NCBI RefSeq assembly: GCF_036346595.1
Contig: NZ_CP107834.1
Location: 868,001-932,000 of the forward strand
Source of the DNA: Streptomyces sp. NBC_00525
GTDB lineage: Bacteria > Actinomycetota > Actinomycetes > Streptomycetales > Streptomycetaceae
DNA: 64,000 nucleotides
Reading direction: 5' to 3'
Position 1 is the first letter of the stretch; each line of letters opens with the position of its first letter. Positions 1 through 6,931 of the stretch are shown piece by piece. The translations under genes and the position numbers were made by a program. Below the pieces are notes generated by a model. The model was given only the letters and a program-made list of their open reading frames with translations, searched no databases and was not told the origin of the DNA.

Positions 1-113
1 AGGCCGCCGAAGCGGGCCATGGGAGCGAGGTCGTGCACGTCCGCGAGTGTAGGACGGCACGGGGTGACCCGCGCCGGGGGCGGGTGACCTCAGCACGCTG
101 CGCAAACGCGTTT

Positions 114-141
114 TTGTACTGGCCCCGGAATCCGCTAGAGT
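114..141 (+). promoter_or_regulatory. promoter of the tRNA operon
   Basis: TTGTAC at 114-119 and TAGAGT at 136-141 are separated by 16 nt and lie about 43 nt before tRNA-Gly. This fits a principal-sigma-factor promoter for the five-tRNA transcript. Bases 1-113 show no convincing gene. Confidence 0.6.
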
Positions 142-183
142 TCAACACGTCACCGGGACGCGCAAGCGAACCGGGAATGACAA

Positions 184-256
184 GCGGACGTAGCTCAGTT
201 GGTAGAGCGCAACCTTGCCAAGGTTGAGGTCGCCAGTTCGAACCTGGTCGTCCGCT
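184..256 (+). tRNA. tRNA-Gly (GCC)
   Basis: A 73-nt cloverleaf. The acceptor stem GCGGACG pairs with CGTCCGC, the T-arm contains GTTCGAA, and the anticodon loop TTGCCAA gives anticodon GCC. CCA is not encoded. It is the first gene of the tRNA operon. Confidence 0.96.
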
Positions 257-295
257 CGCAGAAGGTGGGGGATCTTTCCCGGACTCCTCACCCCT

Positions 296-366
296 GGTGG
301 AGTGGCCGAGAGGCGAGGCAACGGCCTGCAAAGCCGTCTACACGGGTTCAAATCCCGTCTCCACCT
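296..366 (+). tRNA. tRNA-Cys (GCA)
   Basis: A 71-nt cloverleaf with acceptor stem GGTGGAG/CTCCACC and anticodon loop CTGCAAA (anticodon GCA). The U discriminator is usual for tRNA-Cys. Bases CCA follow at 367-369, so the 3' end may be encoded. Confidence 0.95.
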
Positions 367-370
367 CCAA

Positions 371-442
371 GGACGATTAGCTCAGCGGGAGAGCGCTTCC
401 CTGACACGGAAGAGGTCACTGGTTCAATCCCAGTATCGTCCA
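371..442 (+). tRNA. tRNA-Val (GAC), copy 1
   Basis: A 72-nt cloverleaf with anticodon loop CTGACAC (anticodon GAC). The acceptor stem is GGACGAT/ATCGTCC. The body is identical to the next two tRNA-Val genes, but this copy has a different, still fully paired, acceptor stem. Confidence 0.95.
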
Positions 443-479
443 CTGGTCCGCGAGGACCGCTGGTCCTGATGGATCGCCC

Positions 480-551
480 GCGCGATTAGCTCAGCGGGAG
501 AGCGCTTCCCTGACACGGAAGAGGTCACTGGTTCAATCCCAGTATCGCGCA
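480..551 (+). tRNA. tRNA-Val (GAC), copy 2
   Basis: A 72-nt cloverleaf with anticodon GAC and acceptor stem GCGCGAT/ATCGCGC. It is identical in sequence to copy 3. Confidence 0.95.
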
Positions 552-574
552 CGTAGTACACACAGGTTCGCCCT

Positions 575-646
575 GCGCGATTAGCTCAGCGGGAGAGCGC
601 TTCCCTGACACGGAAGAGGTCACTGGTTCAATCCCAGTATCGCGCA
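575..646 (+). tRNA. tRNA-Val (GAC), copy 3
   Basis: A 72-nt cloverleaf with anticodon GAC, identical to copy 2 and separated from it by a 23-nt spacer. It is the last gene of the tRNA operon. Confidence 0.95.
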
Positions 647-652
647 CTGTCA

Positions 653-686
653 CGAAGCCCCGGTCGTCTCGGCGACCGGGGCTTCG
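653..686 (+). terminator. terminator of the tRNA operon
   Basis: A perfect 14-bp stem (653-666 with 673-686) closes a 6-nt loop, 6 nt after the last tRNA. There is no U tract, as is common in Streptomyces. Confidence 0.85.
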
Positions 687-750
687 TCGTGCTCGCGCAC
701 GGGCTGCGGGGCGGGCCGCCGGCTCGGGAGCCGGGGCCCGCCGGTCGCAC

Positions 751-1026
751 TCAGGAGGAGAAGAGCATGCGGCCGAAGCTCTTCTGCCGGTAGTGGCCGT
801 GGTGGCCGCCGTGGTGCGGGGCGCCCCAGGCCGGGGCGGGGGCGGCGGGGTACGCCTGCGGCGGGGCGGGCGGCGGGGCCTGCTGCGACCACTGCGCTTC
901 GAGGCGGGTCAGCGTCTCCAGCTCGCCGTAGTCGAGGAATATCCCCCGGCAGCCGCTGCACTGCTCGATCTGGACGCCGTTGCGGTTGTACGTGTGCATC
1001 TGCGCGTGGCACTTGGGACACTGCAT
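751..1026 (-). CDS. small zinc-ribbon protein (zf-TFIIB family)
   Basis: A 91-residue protein. It starts MQCPKCHAQM and has a second pair of cysteines in EQCSGCRGIFLDYGELE, which is the zf-TFIIB zinc-ribbon signature of small bacterial proteins of unknown role. The C-terminal half is rich in Pro, Ala, Gly and His (PHHGGHHGHY) and is probably flexible. The ATG at 1026 is chosen because a GAGGAGAG ribosome site precedes it; the longer reading frame upstream lacks one. It lies 70 nt downstream of the phosphotransferase gene on the same strand, so the two may be co-transcribed. Zinc binding is inferred from the four cysteines. Function is unknown. Confidence 0.8.
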   Translation of the reverse strand: MQCPKCHAQMHTYNRNGVQIEQCSGCRGIFLDYGELETLTRLEAQWSQQAPPPAPPQAYPAAPAPAWGAPHHGGHHGHYRQKSFGRMLFSS

Positions 1027-1096
1027 GTGCGGGCTCACTCTCCTCGCCGTCGGTTCGCCGCCGCCGGAATGCGTGCCCGGCGGCGGTCGGTTCACC

Positions 1097-2116
1097 CTAC
1101 GACGTGTATTCGCCCGCCAACTCGGGCGGGAGCGCGGCAATTCGGGCACATGCGTCGATCATGATCTGTTCCACCTCATCCGGAGCCCGGCCCTCCGCCG
1201 CCGACTTCGCCCGGGCGAGCGCGGCGGTCTGTACGGTCAGCGCGCGGGCGGGCACGTCCAGGGCGGGCCAGGGGTCGCCGTCCGGCGGTACGGCGGGGCC
1301 GCCGCCGCTCCGGTAGGCGTCCAGGAACCGCAGCCAGACCTCCGGGGGCAGCAGTCCGGCCGCGTACCAGGCGGCGGGCCGGGCGAGGTCCCACGCGGGG
1401 TCGCCGCAGCCGGTGTCGTCCACGTCGATGAGCAGCCAGGGGCCGTCCGGAGCGGGATGACGGACGAGCTGGCCGAGGTGCAGGTCGCCGTGGCAGAGGA
1501 AGCCGCCCCGCTCCGCCGGAGGGGCCGCCTCGCCCCGCGCCCAGCCGGGCAGCCCGCGCCAGGCGGCGAGCACGGGCGCGACGGCCGGATCGGCCGGGTC
1601 GCCGGGGTGGGCGGCGCGCATCCGGGCCACGGCGAGCGCCGCCTTGACGGGACCGCGCATGGCGGGCAGCCGGGGTCCGCGGAGGCCGGGCGGGGGCGGT
1701 GCGGTGCGGTGCAGTCGGGCCAGGAGCGCGCCGGCCTCTTCCCAGGGCGCCGCGTCCGGGTCGGCCGGATCGACGGGCTCGCCGTACGGCCACAGGGTGA
1801 CGGGGCGGCCGTGCAGTTCGGTGAGAGGGACGCCGTGGGCCGCCGGGTCGGCGCCGGGCGGGGCGGGCAACGACAGGGGGGCCAGCAGGACGCCCTCCTG
1901 CGCCGGGTCGGCGGCGAGGCGCAGGCGGGCGGCCAGGGCGGCGGTGTCGGTCCCGGCGGCGTGCGCCTTGGCGACGACGGGCCCGCTGCGGACGACGGTG
2001 CCGTCGGCCCGGTCGGCGAGCACGGCGGGCGCCGGGCAGGGGCAGCCGTCCCCGGTGTCGGGGTGGGCGGCCCGGTGCGCGAGATCGCCGAGCGCGCGTA
2101 CGAGTGCGGTGTTCAC
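1097..2116 (-). CDS. aminoglycoside phosphotransferase (APH) fold protein
   Basis: A 339-residue protein with the kinase-like APH fold. CHGDLHLGQ near residue 208 is the catalytic loop (Brenner-type HGDLHxxN with Gln in place of Asn), and LIDVDDTG near residue 230 supplies the metal-binding aspartate. This family phosphorylates small hydroxyl compounds such as aminoglycosides, choline or homoserine; the substrate cannot be told from sequence. GTG at 2116 is chosen because GGGGGAG lies just upstream and the homologous region begins there. There is no signal peptide, so it should be cytoplasmic. Actual antibiotic resistance is not implied: Streptomyces carry many such paralogues. Confidence 0.75.
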   Translation of the reverse strand: MNTALVRALGDLAHRAAHPDTGDGCPCPAPAVLADRADGTVVRSGPVVAKAHAAGTDTAALAARLRLAADPAQEGVLLAPLSLPAPPGADPAAHGVPLTELHGRPVTLWPYGEPVDPADPDAAPWEEAGALLARLHRTAPPPPGLRGPRLPAMRGPVKAALAVARMRAAHPGDPADPAVAPVLAAWRGLPGWARGEAAPPAERGGFLCHGDLHLGQLVRHPAPDGPWLLIDVDDTGCGDPAWDLARPAAWYAAGLLPPEVWLRFLDAYRSGGGPAVPPDGDPWPALDVPARALTVQTAALARAKSAAEGRAPDEVEQIMIDACARIAALPPELAGEYTS

Positions 2117-2383
2117 GGTCTCCCCCGATGAGACGGGCGTCCTCCGGGCGACGGAGACGTCCTTCCGGCGGGCGGCCCGAAGCGGCGGCGGCGCCCCGCG
2201 CAGAGCGTACGCGGCGGGTGGGGCGGGTGGGGAGCCGGCCCGCTCGCGGGTTCCGGGCAGCGCGATGTCCGGCCAGCTCCCCAGCTGACCGGACAAACGC
2301 TGCCGTCCGCCGCACCCCCGTCCCCACGGGGTTGTTGGCCGGATGTCCCGGTCCGGACCGCTCTTCCGGACCCGGGGCGCCGC

Positions 2384-2593
2384 TCAGCGCCCCAGCATCA
2401 CGCCCACGGACGACGCCTGTGTGACCACCGCTTCCCAGCCGCCGAAGACGACTGCGAGCAGGGCCGCCAGGGGAAGGACCATGGCCGTCGCCACCAAGGG
2501 GTGACGTCGGCCGGACGACGGGCGGCTGCCGAACGCGGCGTACGCCCTGCGTCCCCGCGTGCGGACGATCGTCCGCGCTGCCGTGTCCGCCAT
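2384..2593 (-). CDS. small single-span membrane protein, unknown
   Basis: A 69-residue protein. The first 30 residues are basic (RTRGRRAYAAFG, RRH), followed by one hydrophobic segment (residues 33-50, VATAMVLPLAALLAVVFG) and a short outer tail. A clear AGGAGAGG ribosome site precedes the ATG, which argues that it is a real gene. I do not recognise a family. The charge distribution predicts the N-terminus inside the cell. Confidence 0.55.
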   Translation of the reverse strand: MADTAARTIVRTRGRRAYAAFGSRPSSGRRHPLVATAMVLPLAALLAVVFGGWEAVVTQASSVGVMLGR

Positions 2594-2779
2594 GGTTCCT
2601 CTCCTGGTCCGATGTGGGGCGGCGGGCGTGTGACCTCGGGGGACGAGTGCAACGCCCGCCGCTTGGACTCAACATTAGGGATTCGGGGGGCGGGCGACGT
2701 CATGCCCGCGTACCGAATTCCGGGCCTCCCGGAGGATGAGCCGTGCACGCTTCACGTACTCCCCTGGGTGGAGACGGGA

Positions 2780-3040
2780 CTACGCGGTGTTGGGGTCTTC
2801 CCGGAGGGGACGCTCGGAGACGTCCTCACGGGGCACCGGTTGTTCGACCAGGGCGAGCACCCTGGACGCCATGAAGCGGGCCGTGCGCACCACGGCCCCG
2901 TTCCTGGTGACTTCACTCACTTCGACCACGCCCCGGCGGACCGCCGTCTCCACCCTGCGCCCGGCCCTGGAGGCCACCACCTCGTAGGTCCGGGTGCTGT
3001 CCCCGGCGTCCACGACTATCTCGACTCGATCGCCCTTCAC
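2780..3040 (-). CDS. conserved small protein, unknown
   Basis: An 86-residue protein starting at GTG 3040, with GGGGGA 9 nt upstream. The sequence alternates short charged beta-like stretches (VEIVVDAG, YEVVASRAG, GVVEVSEVTRNG) and then a helix (ARFMASRVLALVEQ), which suggests a small beta-rich domain followed by a helix. No signal peptide, membrane segment or recognisable catalytic motif. It is divergent from the Ser/Thr kinase gene across 205 bp and may share its promoter region. Function unknown. Confidence 0.6.
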   Translation of the reverse strand: MKGDRVEIVVDAGDSTRTYEVVASRAGRRVETAVRRGVVEVSEVTRNGAVVRTARFMASRVLALVEQPVPREDVSERPLREDPNTA

Positions 3041-3245
3041 TGATCCAATCCCCCTTCTGCGACTGACCCTTGAGATCTCGCACGGGCCGGAGTGCCTGGA
3101 TCTGCGGCTCCCTGACCACTCCTCAAGTTTCCCACCCGGCACTGACAATCGAATCTCCCGCGAGGGCGCGGCCTCTGAGCGCCCCGGGCGACGGGTACGT
3201 AAGCTGTGCCTCGTCAGGCGTACCAGGCAGCGGGGATGGGCAGAC

Positions 3246-4541
3246 ATGGCGATGATGCGGCTCCGGCGCGAGGACCCGCGTGTCGTCGGCTCGTTCAGGC
3301 TGCACCGGCGGCTGGGGGCCGGCGGTATGGGCGTCGTCTATCTGGGTTCGGACCGGCGCGGCCAGCGGGTCGCGCTCAAGGTGATCCGCCCGGACCTGGC
3401 GGAGGATCAGGAGTTCCGTTCGCGGTTCGCGCGCGAGGTGTCCGCCGCCCGGCGCATCCGGGGCGGGTGCACGGCCCGGCTGGTGGCGGCGGACCTGGAG
3501 GCGGACCGCCCCTGGTTCGCCACGCAGTATGTGCCGGGCCCGTCGCTGCACGACAAGGTGGCCGAGGAGGGCCCGCTGTCGGCGGCCGAGGTGGCCTCGA
3601 TCGGGGCGGCGCTCTCCGAGGGCCTGGTCGCGGTGCACGAGGCGGGGGTGGTCCACCGGGACCTGAAGCCGTCGAACATCCTGCTCTCCCCCAAGGGCCC
3701 GCGGATCATCGACTTCGGCATCGCCTGGGCGACCGGCGCGTCCACGCTGACGCACGTCGGTACGGCGGTGGGCTCGCCCGGCTTCCTCGCGCCCGAGCAG
3801 GTGCGGGGCGCGGCGGTGACTCCGGCGACGGACGTGTTCTCGCTCGGCGCGACGCTGGCGTACGCGGCGATGGCGGACTCCCCGTTCGGGCACGGCAGTT
3901 CCGAGGTCATGCTCTACCGGGTGGTGCACGAGGAGCCGCAGCTGTTCGATGTGCACGACGCGCTGGCGCCGCTGGTGAGCGCCTGCCTGGCGAAGGACCC
4001 GGAGGAGCGCCCGAGCACGCTGCAGCTGTCGATGCGGCTCAAGGAGATCGCGGCGCGCGAGGCCAAGGGGCTGCACGAGAGCCGGCCGCCGCTCCAGCGT
4101 TCGCCCCACGAGGCGGACCGGCCGACCGGCCGGCTGGACGGTCCGTACACGGAGCAGCAGACGCGCCGTGCGGCCGGTCCCGCGCCGGGTGCCCGCCCGC
4201 AGAACCGTCCCTCCGGTGCCCGTCCCGCCCCCGTCCGTACGGGCGGCGGCCGTCCGGCGCAGCAGCCGCCGCGCGGGACCCGTCCGAACCGCCGTCCCCA
4301 GGGCACCAACGGGACGAACGGCAGGCCGGGCACCCGTCCGGGGACCAGGACCACGTCGACGGGCCGTCGTCCCGCCAATCCGAAGCTGCTGCGCCAGCGC
4401 CTCGTCGTCTTCGTGGTGGTCACGCTGCTGGTGGCGCTCGGCATCGCGGCGGCCCAGGGCTGTCAGGGACCGGCCCGGGGGCTGGGTGTGGACCTCGGCC
4501 ACGCGCAGGGGCAGAGCAGCCAGGACCGGGCTCCGCGCTAG
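3246..4541 (+). CDS. membrane-anchored Ser/Thr protein kinase
   Basis: A 431-residue Hanks-type kinase. The glycine loop GAGGMGVVYLG is at residues 25-35, the ATP-binding lysine in VALKVI at 45, the catalytic loop HRDLKPSN at 137-144 and DFG at 156-158. After about residue 285 comes a disordered Pro/Arg/Gly/Thr-rich linker, then one membrane segment (about 386-404, LVVFVVVTLLVALGIAAA) and a short tail outside. There are no PASTA repeats, so it is not the PknB cell-wall sensor; it belongs to the large Streptomyces set of orphan kinases. The ATG at 3246 follows GGGGATGGG. A possible -10 (TAAGCT) lies at 3200-3205. No obvious substrate gene is adjacent. Confidence 0.9.
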   Translation: MAMMRLRREDPRVVGSFRLHRRLGAGGMGVVYLGSDRRGQRVALKVIRPDLAEDQEFRSRFAREVSAARRIRGGCTARLVAADLEADRPWFATQYVPGPSLHDKVAEEGPLSAAEVASIGAALSEGLVAVHEAGVVHRDLKPSNILLSPKGPRIIDFGIAWATGASTLTHVGTAVGSPGFLAPEQVRGAAVTPATDVFSLGATLAYAAMADSPFGHGSSEVMLYRVVHEEPQLFDVHDALAPLVSACLAKDPEERPSTLQLSMRLKEIAAREAKGLHESRPPLQRSPHEADRPTGRLDGPYTEQQTRRAAGPAPGARPQNRPSGARPAPVRTGGGRPAQQPPRGTRPNRRPQGTNGTNGRPGTRPGTRTTSTGRRPANPKLLRQRLVVFVVVTLLVALGIAAAQGCQGPARGLGVDLGHAQGQSSQDRAPR

Positions 4542-4570
4542 GCGGCTCCGGTCAGGCCCGTACGGTCGCG

Positions 4571-5392
4571 TCAGGCGGTTCGGGGGCGGGTGGCGTAGAA
4601 GGCCACCGCCGAGGCCGCTGCCACGTTGAGGGAGTCGACTCCCGCGTCCATCGGGATGCGGACGTGTTCGTCGGCCGCAGCGAGGGTCGCGGGGGCGAGG
4701 CCGTCGCCTTCCGTGCCGAAGACGAGGGCGAGTTTTTCGTCGTCGCGGGCGGCGAGTTCGTCGAGGGTGATGGCGCGGTCGCTGAGGCAGAGCGCGGCGA
4801 GCGTGAATCCGGCGGCGCGCAGGACTTCGGTGTCCTGCGGCCAGTCGGTGAGCCTGGTCCACGGCACCTGGAAGACGGCGCCCATCGAGACCTTGACGGC
4901 CCTGCGGTAGAAGGCGTCGGCGCAGCGGGGGGTGAGCAGGACCGCGTCCACGCCGAGTGCGGCGGCGTTCCTGAAGGCCGCGCCCAGGTTGGCGTGGTCC
5001 ACGATGTCCTCGAACACGGCGACGCGCCGGATCGCGTCGTCGCGCGTGAGGAGGTCGGCGGGGGCCGGGAGCGGTTTGCGCTCCATGGAGGCGAGGGCGC
5101 CCCGGTGCACGTGGTAGCCGGTGACGCGTTGGGCGAGTTCCGGGCTGACCGCGTAGACGGGGGCTTCGGTGTCCTCGATGACGTCGCCCATGACGTCGAG
5201 CCACTTCGCGGAGAGCAGCATGGAGCGCATGGCGTACCCGGCCTGGAGGGCGCGGCGGATGACCTTCTCGCCCTCGGCGATGAAGAGGCCCTCGGCGGGT
5301 TCCTTCCTGCGCCGGAGTTCGACGTCGGTGAGGTCGGTGTAGTCGCTCAGCCGGGGGTCGTCGGGGTCCTCGACGGTGATGGGTTCTGCCAC
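4571..5392 (-). CDS. SpoU/TrmH-family RNA 2'-O-methyltransferase
   Basis: A 273-residue SPOUT methylase. It has all three family motifs: NLGAAFRNAAALG (motif 1), LVFGTEGDGL (motif 2) and the C-terminal SLNVAAASAVAFY (motif 3), which form the knotted S-adenosylmethionine site. The target is probably the ribose of an rRNA or tRNA nucleotide; which one cannot be told. The GTG at 5392 gives the expected N-terminal substrate domain (VAEPITVEDPDDPRL); only a weak AAGGCAG ribosome site precedes it. It follows cobA by 59 nt on the same strand and may be read through from it. A second family member is at 53233. Confidence 0.88.
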   Translation of the reverse strand: MAEPITVEDPDDPRLSDYTDLTDVELRRRKEPAEGLFIAEGEKVIRRALQAGYAMRSMLLSAKWLDVMGDVIEDTEAPVYAVSPELAQRVTGYHVHRGALASMERKPLPAPADLLTRDDAIRRVAVFEDIVDHANLGAAFRNAAALGVDAVLLTPRCADAFYRRAVKVSMGAVFQVPWTRLTDWPQDTEVLRAAGFTLAALCLSDRAITLDELAARDDEKLALVFGTEGDGLAPATLAAADEHVRIPMDAGVDSLNVAAASAVAFYATRPRTA

Positions 5393-5451
5393 GGTTCGCT
5401 GCTGCCTTGTCGGTGGGTGGTGCCGGTGGTCCGGGGGTGTGGTGCCGTCGT

Positions 5452-6699
5452 TTACGCGGCGCCCGGTGCGGTGGGGCCGACCTCGACCACGTCGCCGATG
5501 ACGATGACGGCGGGCGGGCGGACCTCTTCGGCGACCACGCGTTCGGCCACCGTCGCGAGGGTCGCGTCGACGCGGCGCTGGGCGGCGGTGGTGCCTTCCT
5601 GGACGAGGGCGACCGGGGTCTCGGGCGACCGGCCGTGTTCGACGAGCGTACGGGCGATGGCGCCGATCTTGTCGACGGCCATCAGGAGCACCAGGGTGCC
5701 GCGCAGCCGGGCCAGCGCGGCCCAGTCGACCAGCGAGCGCTCGTCGTCGGGGGCGACATGGCCGCTGACCACGGTGAACTCGTGGGCGACGCCCCGGTGG
5801 GTGACGGGGATTCCGGCGGCGCCGGGGACCGAGATGGAGCTGGAGATGCCGGGCACGACGGTGCACGGGATGCCTTCGGCGGCGAGCGCCTGCGCCTCCT
5901 CCATGCCCCGGCCGAAGACGAACGGGTCGCCGCCCTTGAGCCGGACGACGGCCTTGCCGGCCTTGGCGTGCTCGATCAGCGCGTTGTTGATGGCCTCCTG
6001 GGCCATGTAGCGGCCGTACGGGATCTTCGCGGCGTCGATCACCTCGACGTGCGGCGGGAGTTCGTCGAGCAGGTCGCGCGGGCCGAGCCGGTCGGCGATG
6101 ACGACGTCCGCCTCGGCGAGGAGGCGGCGGCCGCGGACGGTGATGAGGTCCGGGTCGCCGGGGCCGCCACCGACGAGGGCGACGCCCGCGGTCCGGGTGC
6201 GGTGGTGCGGGGCGGCGATGCTGCCGGTGCGCAGGCCCTCGACGATCGCGTCGCGGACGGCGGCGGAGTGGCGCGGGTCGCGGCCCTGGGCGCCGGCCGT
6301 GAGCACGGCCACGGTGACGCCGGCGCTGCGGCCGGTGGCCGGGGTCCAGGCGGTGGCCGCCTCGGCGTCGTCGCTGCGGACGCACCAGGTGCGGGTGCGT
6401 TCGGCTTCGGCGGACGCGGCGTCGTTGGCCGCCGGGTCGTCGGTCGCGATCAGCGCGTACCAGGTGTCGGCCAGGTCCCCGTCGGCGTACCGGCGGCGCT
6501 CCCAGCGGATCTCGCCGGCGTCCGCCATCGCCTCGACGGAGGCGGTGACGGAGGGCGATACGAGGGTGATGTCGGCGCCGGCCGCGATGAGGGCGGGGAG
6601 GCGGCGCTGCGCCACCTGGCCGCCGCCCACGACGACTACGCGGCGCCCGCTGAGGCGCAGTCCGACGGGGTAGGCGGGGCGATCGGCGTGGTCGGCCAT
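5452..6699 (-). CDS. cobA: uroporphyrinogen-III C-methyltransferase, CysG-type fusion
   Basis: A 415-residue two-domain protein. Residues 1-150 are a Rossmann precorrin-2 dehydrogenase-like domain (VVVVGGGQVAQRRLPALI). Residues 165-410 are the S-adenosylmethionine uroporphyrinogen-III methylase (VGGGPGDPDLITVRG, VRLKGGDPFVFGRG, PGISSSISVPGAAGIPVTHRG). It makes precorrin-2 from uroporphyrinogen III, the branch point to cobalamin and siroheme. The ferrochelatase part of full CysG is not evident as a complete domain, so it may not finish siroheme alone. ATG at 6699; GAGGAG lies 12 nt upstream. It follows the bluB-cobT fusion on the same strand. Confidence 0.92.
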   Translation of the reverse strand: MADHADRPAYPVGLRLSGRRVVVVGGGQVAQRRLPALIAAGADITLVSPSVTASVEAMADAGEIRWERRRYADGDLADTWYALIATDDPAANDAASAEAERTRTWCVRSDDAEAATAWTPATGRSAGVTVAVLTAGAQGRDPRHSAAVRDAIVEGLRTGSIAAPHHRTRTAGVALVGGGPGDPDLITVRGRRLLAEADVVIADRLGPRDLLDELPPHVEVIDAAKIPYGRYMAQEAINNALIEHAKAGKAVVRLKGGDPFVFGRGMEEAQALAAEGIPCTVVPGISSSISVPGAAGIPVTHRGVAHEFTVVSGHVAPDDERSLVDWAALARLRGTLVLLMAVDKIGAIARTLVEHGRSPETPVALVQEGTTAAQRRVDATLATVAERVVAEEVRPPAVIVIGDVVEVGPTAPGAA

Positions 6700-6877
6700 G
6701 GTGGTGCGGGCTCCTCGTGCGGTGCGGGGTGCGCGGCCGCTGCGGCGGTGGAGCGGCTGGGGTGGGTGGGGTTCACGATACCGGGGTGGCCTTGTGGCCG
6801 CGGTGTTCGGTGGGCGGGGCGGGAGGGGGCGGGGTGCGCCTGCGGCGAGCCTTGTCCCCTCCCCGCCCCTTCCCGAA

Positions 6878-6926
6878 CCGGGGCTCCGCCCCGGACCCCG
6901 CGCCTCGAACGCCGGCGGGGCTGAAA
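6878..6926. repeat. Streptomyces intergenic GC-rich hairpin element
   Basis: CCGGGGC (6878-6884) and GCCCCGG (6888-6894) form a 7-bp hairpin with a 3-nt loop, followed by CCCCGC...GCGGGG. The text GGGGCTCCGCCCCGGACCCC is, from memory, a very common intergenic repeat in Streptomyces genomes. It sits at the 3' end of bluB-cobT, where it may also act as a terminator or mRNA stabiliser. The rest of 6700-6931 is GC-rich and shows no gene. Confidence 0.55.
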
Positions 6927-6931
6927 TCGGA

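Noticed and set aside
1097..2116. Aminoglycoside resistance gene
   Set aside because: The APH fold is shared by many non-resistance kinases, and nothing here points to an aminoglycoside substrate.
3123..5204. A 693-codon open frame on the minus strand through the kinase gene
   Set aside because: Arg/Pro-rich shadow of the kinase and trmH-type genes without motifs.
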